From positions 1 through 10,286 of the forward strand of contig JACZTQ010000094.1 of assembly GCA_022573605.1 (NCBI GenBank): a DNA stretch of 10,286 nucleotides, read 5' to 3'. The position numbers and the translations under genes are program-made. Positions 1 through 7,669 of the stretch are shown here, piece after piece; the first letter of the stretch is position 1; each line of letters opens with the position of its first letter. The DNA comes from Pseudomonadota bacterium. Lineage in GTDB: Bacteria; Pseudomonadota; Alphaproteobacteria; Rhodobacterales; Rhodobacteraceae. The notes under the pieces are model-generated. The model saw nothing but the letters and a program-made list of their open reading frames with translations, searched no databases and was not told where the DNA came from.

Positions 1-324
1 CAGAAGCCCTCGTTCACCCGGTATCAGCCTATTCATGGCAGTTGACAAAATTCGGTTGAACGTCCCCTCCGAAAAACCTGACTCTCTTAGCAGGTTCCAA
101 CATGCAAACACCGGAAATGGAATTACATTGGAGGACGATTTTTTAAATGGCTCAAACGAAATATCGAGTGCAAGTATATCAATATTGCCACGAGAATCTT
201 CTAGTGCCGCCGCTCTGGATCGGAGCTGCATGTCTCTATTCTGCATGTCTCTATTCTGAGCGTACAAAAGGTCACGGATATCCAGTTCCAGGTCATCGCC
301 TTTTAAAAGTTGATTAGTCGACAT
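1..324 (-). CDS. Unrecognised protein, N-terminal 108 residues, cut by the left edge
   Basis: A reading frame opens at an ATG (324-322) and stays open for 108 codons to the window edge, so the C-terminus and stop lie outside. I do not recognise the product. It begins MSTNQLLKGDDLELDIRDLL and is mixed hydrophilic, with no signal peptide or clear membrane segment. Residues near 24-33 contain a five-residue duplication (QNRDM twice) from a 15-base tandem repeat. The start is supported by AGAGGA ending 9 bases upstream. It follows the TIGR04255 gene by 21 bases on the same strand, so the two are probably co-transcribed. Its base composition is AT-rich like that gene and unlike the suf operon: row 121-180 has 20 G+C of 60 by hand count. 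Codons such as AGA, ATA, TTA and AAA are common. This suggests horizontal transfer. Confidence 0.75.
   Translation of the reverse strand, partial: MSTNQLLKGDDLELDIRDLLYAQNRDMQNRDMQLRSRAAALEDSRGNIDILALDISFEPFKKSSSNVIPFPVFACWNLLRESGFSEGTFNRILSTAMNRLIPGERGLL
226..258. repeat. 15-base in-frame tandem duplication
   Basis: The unit ctgcatgtctctatt occurs at 226-240 and 241-255 without mismatch, and the first three bases of a third copy follow at 256-258. It lies inside the partial left-edge gene. Being a multiple of three, it adds five residues without breaking the frame. Confidence 0.95.
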
Positions 325-345
325 TTACTCTGTCCTCTAGTTTCA

Positions 346-1146
346 TTATTCTTGCCGGAATTTTTCCATTAACTCCGCACGGACGAGGTCTAAAAAGAAT
401 GCATGCGTTAGCCCGTGCGCCGCGTCTGCCCATTCCAACGCTGACTTTATAATTTTAGCGTTACTTTTGCCGAGATGCAAGCGCTCAGAACTCTTGAAAA
501 CCTTGTTAACAAGGCGGATCGTTCGAACGCCTTTCACAATTGCCGTTGAAATTTGAACTCCGAATTGCGTGTCTTCATCTCCCTTTACCTTTTTCATGAT
601 TTCAATAGTGCCATCAAATTGATCCGCCAGGACGTTTGATTTTAGAAAATCGTTTACATTGAGTTTAATGTTCACATCATTGCTAAGAAATTTTACGAAA
701 TCGCTGTGACCTACTAATTCCTCTCCAAAAGAGTCAATATACCTGAGTTCAAGATGTACGGGTTCGATCGGATAAATTTTAGACTTCGGGTAACTCTTAA
801 GGAGAGTTGTAAGGCCATTTTCTATATTCTGTTTAAACCCATCCCATTCATACTCTGTGCTTTCATTACATGCAAAAATTCCAGGGCCAATTTGCCAAAC
901 CGGAAACGGAGAGTTCTCGTCACGATAAAAGCGCTTATCGACTGAATGTCCGAGTGGACCTAAGGGCGATGAGTCAGTTTGTTTTTGGACTTGAAATCCG
1001 TGTTTCTTCGCATTCTCCGCGAACTCTGAGGCCAAAAGGGAGTAGACGGGATCGCTCCGGAGGTGCACTGAGACATTCTCAGGCCCCTGCAAGGCCCAAC
1101 GCATTTCAAATACAACCTCCACCAAAGGAGCGTTCCTCAGTTTCAT
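346..1146 (-). CDS. TIGR04255 family protein (function unknown)
   Basis: This 266-residue protein matches my memory of the sporadically distributed TIGR04255 family in length and motifs. It has the N-terminal block NAPLVEVVFEMRW (residues 5-17), a central WQIGPGIFACNES (84-96) followed by YEWDGF (99-104), and HLELRYIDSF (131-140). No biochemical function is established that I know of. There is no signal peptide or membrane helix, so a cytoplasmic soluble protein is likely. The ATG at 1146 is preceded by a modest AAGGG about 9 bases upstream. A second gene follows after 21 bases with its own good ribosome binding site, giving a two-gene cassette. The codon use is AT-rich compared with the suf genes to the right: row 481-540 has 28 G+C of 60, against 44 of 60 in row 2581-2640 of sufS. 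It was probably acquired by transfer. Family assignment is fairly sure; role is unknown. Confidence 0.85.
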   Translation of the reverse strand: MKLRNAPLVEVVFEMRWALQGPENVSVHLRSDPVYSLLASEFAENAKKHGFQVQKQTDSSPLGPLGHSVDKRFYRDENSPFPVWQIGPGIFACNESTEYEWDGFKQNIENGLTTLLKSYPKSKIYPIEPVHLELRYIDSFGEELVGHSDFVKFLSNDVNIKLNVNDFLKSNVLADQFDGTIEIMKKVKGDEDTQFGVQISTAIVKGVRTIRLVNKVFKSSERLHLGKSNAKIIKSALEWADAAHGLTHAFFLDLVRAELMEKFRQE

Positions 1147-1320
1147 GCTTTTGACCCTTACTGCGTATCGATAGCCACCCTACAGACAATTTCGAACATT
1201 TCCATCCCCACAACCGAGTTCAGCGAACATATGCCACATCTTGATGCGCCGGGCTCCGGTGGCAGCAGGGGAGCGGCGCAACAAGTTGTTCCCTACGGTC
1301 GCGCCGCCGCCTGCGCCCTG

Positions 1321-1390
1321 CCCCGGCTTGGCCGGGGTATCCGGATAATCCGTTGATTGGAACGCTGGATTGCCCGGTCGAGCCGGGCAA
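1321..1390. repeat. Two GC-rich palindromes, one a diverged member of the repeat family at 7188-7757
   Basis: The bases ccccggcttggccgggg (1321-1337) form a perfect 7-base-pair stem. A second palindrome, ttgcccggtcgagccgggcaa (1370-1390), is preceded by ctgga (1366-1370) in the same arrangement as the reverse-orientation copies near sufB. Both look like diverged members of the dispersed repeat family clustered upstream of the small membrane gene. Confidence 0.65.
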
Positions 1391-1410
1391 GGGCGGATGC
1401 GCGCTGGGCC

Positions 1411-1524
1411 GTAGGGTGCGCATCCTGCGCACCATTGGGGCGGGCCGCCGTGGGCGGTGCGCAGCATGCGCACCCTACATTGGTGGGGCGCGGCAACACG
1501 CGGTGCGCAGGATGCGCACCCTAC
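1411..1524. repeat. Three copies of a 23-base palindromic repeat
   Basis: Copies lie at 1411-1433 (reverse orientation, starting gtagggtgcgcatcctgcg), 1456-1478 and 1502-1524 (forward, starting ggtgcgca). Copies 1 and 3 are identical once orientation is allowed for; copy 2 differs at one base (gcagcatgcg instead of gcaggatgcg). Each can fold on itself through tgcgca/tgcgca-like arms. This resembles widespread REP-type extragenic palindromes. The spacers differ, so it is not a CRISPR-like regular array. Confidence 0.85.
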
Positions 1525-1535
1525 GGGGCGTGGCT

Positions 1536-1601
1536 GTCATCCCCGCGAAAGCGGGGACCTCTCGAAGCATGTCTCGAGGTCCCCGCTTTCGCGGGGATGA
1601 C
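1536..1601. repeat. Perfect 25-base inverted repeat with 16-base loop
   Basis: The arm starting gtcatccccgcgaaagcggg at 1536-1560 is exactly complementary to 1577-1601. Each arm is itself a small palindrome (ccccgcgaaagcgggg). This is a common extragenic palindromic repeat design. The structure starts at the point where the coding-like signal of the neighbouring decayed gene ends, and would form a strong hairpin in RNA from either strand. Confidence 0.9.
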
Positions 1602-1605
1602 AATG

Positions 1606-2075
1606 TGCCGCGGGGAAATACATCGGCAGCGGCAGGAGCAGGACACGCCGACCCGACCAATGCGCCGAAAAGCGGCCGGTCTGGCGGCCCTCGGCCAGGT
1701 CGAAGGTGGTGGCGCGAATCGTCGAGCGGCGGTCCCGGGACGCGCCGCGGATGCCCCCCCGCCGCCGCCCTCGCAATCGAAGCCGGCGAATTCCCGGGAC
1801 CTCTCGGGGGCGTCGACCAGCACCATCTAGCGCAGGCCCGGCGACTCCGGACGGGCGCGATGGCGCGGATCGTCCTCGAGCTGAATGATCCGCTCCGCCA
1901 AGGCGGCATCGCCCGCTTCCGGGTCCGCGCCGCCGAACACGGTATCGTGGAGTTTCCGGAACGGGATCACCCGCCGCCCGTCTCCGGCCCCGTCGAGCGC
2001 ATTGGCGACCCAGCGCACGGTCGAATCGGTCTCGAGCGCGGCGCTCGCGCCGACCGCGATGGCCGAGCCGGGCAC
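1606..2075 (-). pseudogene. Probable decayed protein-coding remnant (frameshifted, internal stop)
   Basis: Read leftward, one frame from about 2075 gives protein-like sequence with ordinary high-GC codon use, including DSTVRWVANALDG, RRVIPFRKLHDTVFGGADPE and AERIIQLEDDPRHR. It meets an in-frame TAG at 1829-1827 and continues directly with MVLVDAPERSREFAGFDCEG. Past a G/C-rich run near 1745-1765 the sensible sequence shifts to another frame: ATTFDLAEGRQTGRFSAHW, then VLLLPLPMYFPA ending near 1610. I do not recognise the family. No start codon with a ribosome binding site is evident, and the upstream end dissolves into an 11-base tandem repeat. This fits a gene broken by at least one stop and one frameshift. 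It could be a chance GC-rich frame, so I am only moderately sure. Confidence 0.42.
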
Positions 2076-2085
2076 GCTTCGGGGC

Positions 2086-2136
2086 GGGCCCAAGTCGGGC
2101 CCAAGTCGGGCCCAAGTCGGGCCCAAGGCGGGCCCG
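2086..2136. repeat. 11-base tandem repeat, about 4.6 copies
   Basis: The unit gggcccaagtc is repeated exactly at 2086-2096, 2097-2107 and 2108-2118. A fourth copy with one change (gggcccaaggc) is at 2119-2129, and a partial copy ends at 2136. Because 11 is not a multiple of three, changes in copy number would shift any frame running through it. Confidence 0.95.
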
Positions 2137-2256
2137 CCGGAATCGGTGCAACCGGGCGAATCCGCGTCCAAAGCGAGCGGGCTCTGATCGAGCCGATGAG
2201 TCTTCCGCCGAAACGGGCTTCGACGCGGGCGAGAAGACGAAAGGCGGACGCAGCGA

Positions 2257-2285
2257 GCGCCCGGCCCGTGGGGCGGGGCGGGCGC
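2257..2285 (-). terminator. Weak candidate terminator hairpin after sufS
   Basis: The arms gcgcccg (2257-2263) and cgggcgc (2279-2285) can pair, starting 17 bases beyond the sufS stop. There is no clear run of T on the leftward transcript, so it is at best a weak or Rho-assisted terminator. It is listed because the operon must end in this region. Confidence 0.22.
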
Positions 2286-2302
2286 TGGTCGGGGTTGCGC
2301 CC

Positions 2303-3538
<1,236 letters not shown>

Positions 3539-3560
3539 CGCGGAACCTCCCGGTGGCTTC

Positions 3561-4166
3561 TCAGGCGAGGGGCAGCAGAGCCGAGGCAATCATCGAGAAC
3601 GAAATGAACAGCCCGATGATCGCCGCCAGCACGCTCCAGGTGCGGGCGAAGCGGTGCAGCTCGGCGACATAGGAGGCTAACAGCCACAACAGCACGCCCG
3701 AACTGACCAGCACGATCAGCGCCGCCCCGGCGGGCAGGGCGGCGGGCAGGGCGGCGGGCGCGGCGGCGGCGGCCTCGGCGGCCTTGACAATGCGCAGCAC
3801 GGCGGGCAGCACCAGCGGCACGACGGCGCTGGTCACCAGCAGATACCAGGCCAGCACCAGACCGGTCTGGCGCAAGCTGCCCTTGCCGCCGAACAGGCGC
3901 CCGACATAGCAGATCGCCAACGAGAACACCGCGAACGAAAGCAGCGCATCGACCAGATTCAGGACATACCGGCCCAGCGACAGACCCATTGTCTCGGGCC
4001 GCGCGTCCGGAGTGACGATGAAGAAAATCTCGCGCACCAGAAAGGCCAGCACGACCATCATCAGCGCCACGTCGAGGCCATGCCCGGCGTTGAGCAGCCG
4101 GCGCACCGAGGCGCGCGGATGCAGATAGCCGCCGATGATGTTTTCCACCACAGCCCCGATCATCAT
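3561..4166 (-). CDS. Yip1-family integral membrane protein, copy 1 (before sufS)
   Basis: This 201-residue protein is very hydrophobic, with about five membrane helices near residues 32-51, 67-91, 101-124, 147-168 and 177-199. The N-terminal ENIIGGYLHPRASVRRLL and overall topology fit the Yip1 family (PF04893). Bacterial members have no firm function. The segment AELHRFARTWSVLAAI (168-183) lines up with AEAHGFASAWRVLGAV in the preceding membrane gene, so the two are paralogues. The ATG at 4166 (or the adjacent one at 4163) follows GAGGAG at 4177-4172, a strong ribosome binding site. The stop is 22 bases before the sufS start. An alanine/proline/leucine stretch (about 129-150) between helices 3 and 4 comes from a 12-base tandem repeat. 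Its place in the operon suggests a membrane-linked accessory role, but that is inference. Confidence 0.8.
   Translation of the reverse strand: MMIGAVVENIIGGYLHPRASVRRLLNAGHGLDVALMMVVLAFLVREIFFIVTPDARPETMGLSLGRYVLNLVDALLSFAVFSLAICYVGRLFGGKGSLRQTGLVLAWYLLVTSAVVPLVLPAVLRIVKAAEAAAAAPAALPAALPAGAALIVLVSSGVLLWLLASYVAELHRFARTWSVLAAIIGLFISFSMIASALLPLA
3729..3764. repeat. 12-base in-frame tandem repeat
   Basis: The unit ggcgggcagggc is repeated exactly at 3729-3740 and 3741-3752, and imperfectly at 3753-3764. It encodes the PAAL-PAAL loop between helices 3 and 4 of the Yip1-family protein. Confidence 0.85.
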
Positions 4167-4180
4167 CGGCTCTCCTCAGC

Positions 4181-4202
4181 GGCGGGCGCCGCGGCGCCCG
4201 CC
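4181..4202. promoter_or_regulatory. 22-base perfect palindrome just upstream of a ribosome binding site
   Basis: The two halves ggcgggcgccg and cggcgcccgcc are exactly complementary. In the leftward transcript the hairpin ends 3 bases before the GAGGAG site (4177-4172) of the second Yip1 gene. It could affect translation, mRNA stability or partial termination. There is no T-run, so a classical terminator is unlikely. Confidence 0.5.
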
Positions 4203-4244
4203 CGCCTGTTTCCGATTCCGTGCATCATGGTCGTCATTTGCGAT

Positions 4245-4274
4245 CTTGTATCCGGTGTGAGCCTGCACCCGCAA
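4245..4274 (-). promoter_or_regulatory. Tentative internal promoter before yip1 copy 1 and sufS
   Basis: In the 132-base gap after the first Yip1 gene, the leftward strand reads TTGCGG, an 18-base spacer, then TACAAG. This is an approximate sigma-70-type match. It could let the second Yip1 gene and sufS be expressed apart from sufBCD. Such matches arise by chance, so the call is weak. Confidence 0.22.
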
Positions 4275-4298
4275 GCCGTTGAAGAGCGGGGAAACCAA

Positions 4299-4895
4299 TC
4301 ACAGGCGGCCAAGCATGTAAACGCCTCCGACAAAGGCCGCGACCAGCGTCGCCACCGCACCCAGAACCCGCCAGGCGCTGGCAAAACCATGCGCCTCGGC
4401 GAGGCACTGGGCAACCGCCCAGGCGAAGGCCACCGCACCCAGCATGCCGGCGATGGCCCCGGCCTGCCCCGGCATGCCGGTCAGCAGCAACGACAGCAAG
4501 GTCGCCGCCAGGATCACCGGCGCCGCGACCAGCGCGGCCCAGAACAGCGCCGCCCGGCTGTCGCGCCAGCCGCCGCCGCCCCCCGCCGCCCGGGCGATCA
4601 GCCCGGCCAGGGCCGCCAGGGCGTAGAACGCCAGGGTGCGGAAGAAGATCGCCGCGATGAACTCCAGCCCGACCCGGCCGACAAACACCTCCTCCGGCAT
4701 CACCGGTCCCAGCGGGCCGTAGACCAGCACGGCGATGCGGCCGGCAAACCAGATCAGCCCGGACAACATGACGTAGAACAGCAGCCGCCCCTCGCCGGGG
4801 CCGCGCGCAAGCTCGGCCCGCATCGAGCCGCGCAAATCCGCCCAGGCGCCCAGCACGCGCCAGACCAGACCACCAGAGGGCCGTGCCTGCTCCAT
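4299..4895 (-). CDS. Yip1-family integral membrane protein, copy 2 (after sufD)
   Basis: This 198-residue protein has about five predicted membrane helices near residues 38-58, 78-102, 115-138, 145-165 and 176-195, after a soluble N-terminus of about 35 residues containing WADLRGSMRAEL. Length, topology and the shared AEAHGFASAWRVLGAV segment (166-181) relate it to the next gene, and both fit the Yip1 fold. A longer upstream frame (to 5105) only overlaps sufD and looks like its shadow. I choose the ATG at 4895, whose A is also the last base of the sufD stop (TGATG), implying translational coupling to sufD. There is no strong ribosome binding site of its own, which fits coupling. A glycine run (105-109) sits between helices 2 and 3. 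Role in cluster assembly is unknown. Confidence 0.75.
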   Translation of the reverse strand: MEQARPSGGLVWRVLGAWADLRGSMRAELARGPGEGRLLFYVMLSGLIWFAGRIAVLVYGPLGPVMPEEVFVGRVGLEFIAAIFFRTLAFYALAALAGLIARAAGGGGGWRDSRAALFWAALVAAPVILAATLLSLLLTGMPGQAGAIAGMLGAVAFAWAVAQCLAEAHGFASAWRVLGAVATLVAAFVGGVYMLGRL

Positions 4896-6177
4896 CAGCC
4901 GTCGCCGTCGCTCCGCTCCGCCATCCAGCGCGCCGCATGGGCGCGCATGGCGTCGGCCAGCCCCTCGTCGCCGATCTCCTCGAAGGCCGCGTCGGCGAAG
5001 GCGGCGACCAGCATCGCCTCGGCTTGCCGCTCCGGCACCCCGCGCGAGCGCAGGTAGAACATCGCCGTCTCGTCGAGCCGACCGGTGGTCGAGCCGTGGC
5101 TGCATTTCACGTCGTCGGCGTAGATTTCCAGCTCGGGCTTGACCGAGAACTGGGGTCCCTCACCGAGCAGCACCGCCTGGCTGATCTGGTAGCCGTCGGT
5201 CTTCTGGGCGCCCTGGCGCACGAAGATCTTGCCCTGGAAGATGCCGTGCGCCTTGCCGGTCAGCACGTTCTTGAACACCTGGCGGCTTTCGCAGCCCTCG
5301 GAGCCGTGGGTGACGAAGACGGTGTTGTCGATATGGCTGTCGCCCTGGCCCAGCACCGCCCCGGCGATATGGCCCGAGGCGTCGTCGCCGGTGAACGCCA
5401 GCACCACCTCGTTGCGGGTCATCTCGCCGTCGATGGTCAGGGTGAAGGTCTTGAACCGCGCCTCCGCCCCCAGCCGGACAAATATATGGTTGGCCGAGCC
5501 GGCCCGCTTGCCCTGCTGGATGCGCACATGCTGGAAGCTGGCGCCGTCGGCGATATCGACCTCCAGCACCTGGTTGGTCACGTTGCCGGATTCCAGCACC
5601 ATGATCGAGGCGCCGCTCTCGACCCGGATCAGGTGGTGGAGCAGGCTGGCCCCGGTCCCGACCTGGTCGTAACGCAGGTGGAGCGGTTCGGCCACCGCGC
5701 CGGTGACATGCAGCACCAGCCCCTCGGTGGCGCAGGCGGTGTTGAGCGCGGCGAGCGGGCGGGCGACCTTCTCCTGCCCCGCCGCCTCGAGCCGGCCGAA
5801 CAGGTCGCGGGCAAAACCGAGGTCGTGCGATAGGGTCTCGGAGAGCGTCGCGACGCTCAGCCCGACCGGGTCCAGATCATCGGACAGGTCGGCGCGGTAG
5901 CGGCCGTTGACGAAGCGGGCGAGACGCGAGTGGACCTCGCCGAACGGGTTCTCGAAATCGGGCCGCGCGTCGGTCGGATCGACCACCGCGAGGGGGGCGG
6001 TCAACCCGGCCGGGTCGGTGTATTTCCAGTACTCGTCGCGCCGGAACGGGGCGCCGGCCTCGAGCAGCCGGGTGCGGGCGGCGGCGCGGGCCTCGCGGGC
6101 CCAGCCGGCCTCGCGCCCCGGCAGGGGCAGGACATGGAGCAGCGCCTCGGCCGCCTTGCGTTTCGCATCGCTCGCCA

Positions 6178-6181
<4 letters not shown>
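4895..6181 (-). CDS. sufD: Fe-S cluster scaffold subunit SufD
   Basis: SufD pairs with SufB and two SufC to make the SufBC2D scaffold that builds clusters in the cytoplasm. The 428-residue length is typical. Visible motifs are RRDEYWKYTDP (48-57) in the N-terminal region, the beta-helix core, GIFQGKIFVRQGAQKTDGYQ (313-332), DVKCSHGSTTGRLDETAMFY (357-376) with the conserved histidine His362 (E. coli His360 position), and the C-terminal helical region YLRSRGVPERQAEAMLVAAF that binds SufC. The frame is open further upstream to 6430 inside sufC, but the ATG at 6181 overlaps the sufC stop by 4 bases (ATGA) and gives the normal N-terminus. A second ATG follows immediately at 6178. The gene is translationally coupled to sufC and, at its end, to the Yip1-family gene. 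Confidence 0.96.
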
Positions 6182-6933
<752 letters not shown>

Positions 6934-6939
6934 ATTTAT

Positions 6940-7140
6940 TCAGTCCTTCTTGCGCCGCTTTCCGGCGATGTAGGAAAACAGGAAGACCAGGCTGGCCAGG
7001 GCGCCGACGCCGAGGGCGAACAGGATCCTGACCGGCAGGCCGGCGCTGACTTCGATGTAGGCGCCGAGGGCGAAGACGGCCCCGGCGACGAACAGGCCGT
7101 AGATCAGTCCGCCCCAGAGCAGGACCTTGCCGTGGTTCAT
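6940..7140 (-). CDS. Small two-helix membrane protein between sufB and sufC
   Basis: This 66-residue protein has two hydrophobic segments near residues 8-28 and 37-57 and a basic tail (GKRRKKD) that probably faces the cytoplasm. I do not recognise a named family. It is likely a real gene: it fills the space before sufC exactly, ends 6 bases before the sufC ATG, and its reading is a clean helical hairpin rather than the arginine-rich sequence of shadow frames. The ATG at 7140 has only a weak GGGAT-like site about 11 bases upstream. A small membrane protein at this spot is, from memory, also seen in other alphaproteobacterial suf operons. It may attach the Suf machinery to the membrane, but that is speculation. 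Confidence 0.7.
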   Translation of the reverse strand: MNHGKVLLWGGLIYGLFVAGAVFALGAYIEVSAGLPVRILFALGVGALASLVFLFSYIAGKRRKKD

Positions 7141-7187
7141 GATGCGCGATCCCGATGGTCCAGGCCGCGCGGTGGCGCCAAGCCATC

Positions 7188-7241
7188 GGCCGAACCGGCG
7201 GTGACCATTGCGTCATGCCCGGGCTTGACCCGGGCATCCAG
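7188..7241. repeat. 54-base direct repeat, left copy
   Basis: This segment is identical to 7485-7538. It covers 23 bases of unique flank (starting ggccgaaccggcggtgacc) and one full forward palindromic repeat. It indicates a segmental duplication rather than independent insertion of the repeat. Confidence 0.95.
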
Positions 7242-7484
7242 TGCGTCATGCCCGGGCTCGACCCGGGCATCCAGACTGAATTGCCGGGTCGCGCCCGGCA
7301 ATGACGGTGGGGAGGGCGCGCCTCCGGACACCATTCCCGCCGTCATCACCGGGCTTGACCCGGTGATCCAGACTCTGCTTCGGCTCAATCCGGGTTGTTT
7401 CAGAAAATTGAATGAAATCCGTGCATTACTGGATTGCCGGGTCAAGCCCGGCAATGACGGTAAGGTGGGTGCGGGTCCGGGCAG

Positions 7485-7538
7485 GGCCGAACCGGCGGTG
7501 ACCATTGCGTCATGCCCGGGCTTGACCCGGGCATCCAG
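7485..7538. repeat. 54-base direct repeat, right copy
   Basis: Identical to 7188-7241. It is followed by a reverse palindrome (7540-7570) that matches the one at 7276-7306 except for one base, so the duplication reaches further, with one extra forward repeat (7244-7274) present only on the left. Confidence 0.95.
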
Positions 7539-7570
7539 ACTGGATTGCCGGGTCGCGCCCGGCAATGACG

Positions 7571-7669
7571 TCAGGGGTAGATGTCGTCCCACAAATCCCT
7601 CCATTCGGGATTGCCGTTCTCGATCAGGGCCAGCTTCCATTTGCCCACCGGCGATGCCTCCTCCGCTTT
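7571..7669 (-). pseudogene. C-terminal remnant of a GIY-YIG endonuclease-family gene
   Basis: Read leftward from 7669 the frame gives 32 codons ending with TGA at 7573-7571: KAEEASPVGKWKLALIENGN followed by PEWRDLWDDIYP. The end, K-W-K-L-A-L-I-E-x-x-N-P-x-W-R-D-L, matches my memory of the conserved C-terminus of short bacterial GIY-YIG nuclease proteins of the YhbQ/UvrC-like group. The catalytic GIY and YIG segments are absent: two codons further upstream a TGA lies inside the palindromic repeat at 7674-7704, and there is no start codon apart from one GTG. The stop abuts the repeat at 7540-7570. This is a truncated, probably non-functional fragment left between two repeat pairs. Confidence 0.6.

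Larger units (their letters stand above)
1180..2302. other. Long interval without an intact gene: repeats and a decayed coding region
   Basis: This interval of about 1.1 kb separates the AT-rich cassette from sufS. Several long open frames cross it on both strands, but they run through palindromic and tandem repeats and are arginine/proline/alanine-rich, as expected of chance frames in GC-rich DNA. The identifiable contents are two GC-rich palindromes (1321-1337, 1366-1390), three copies of a 23-base repeat (1411-1524), a long inverted repeat (1536-1601), a probable gene remnant (about 1606-2075), an 11-base tandem repeat (2086-2136) and a weak hairpin beyond sufS (2257-2285). G+C content rises abruptly near 1240-1260. 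Confidence 0.7.

Noticed and set aside
35..259. 74-codon plus-strand frame at the left edge
   Set aside because: It lies wholly over the minus-strand partial gene, which has a ribosome binding site and stays open across the edge. The plus frame includes the 15-base repeat as CMSLFCMSLF and has no support of its own.
1..1240. Insertion sequence or prophage at the AT-rich edge
   Set aside because: No transposase, integrase, terminal inverted repeats or target duplication is visible in the part shown; only composition suggests transfer.
1180..1473. 97-codon minus-strand frame ending at 1180, including a CGDG segment
   Set aside because: Most of it reads through palindromic repeats; the last residues lie over the possible promoter region of the TIGR04255 gene, and there is no ribosome binding site or recognisable family.
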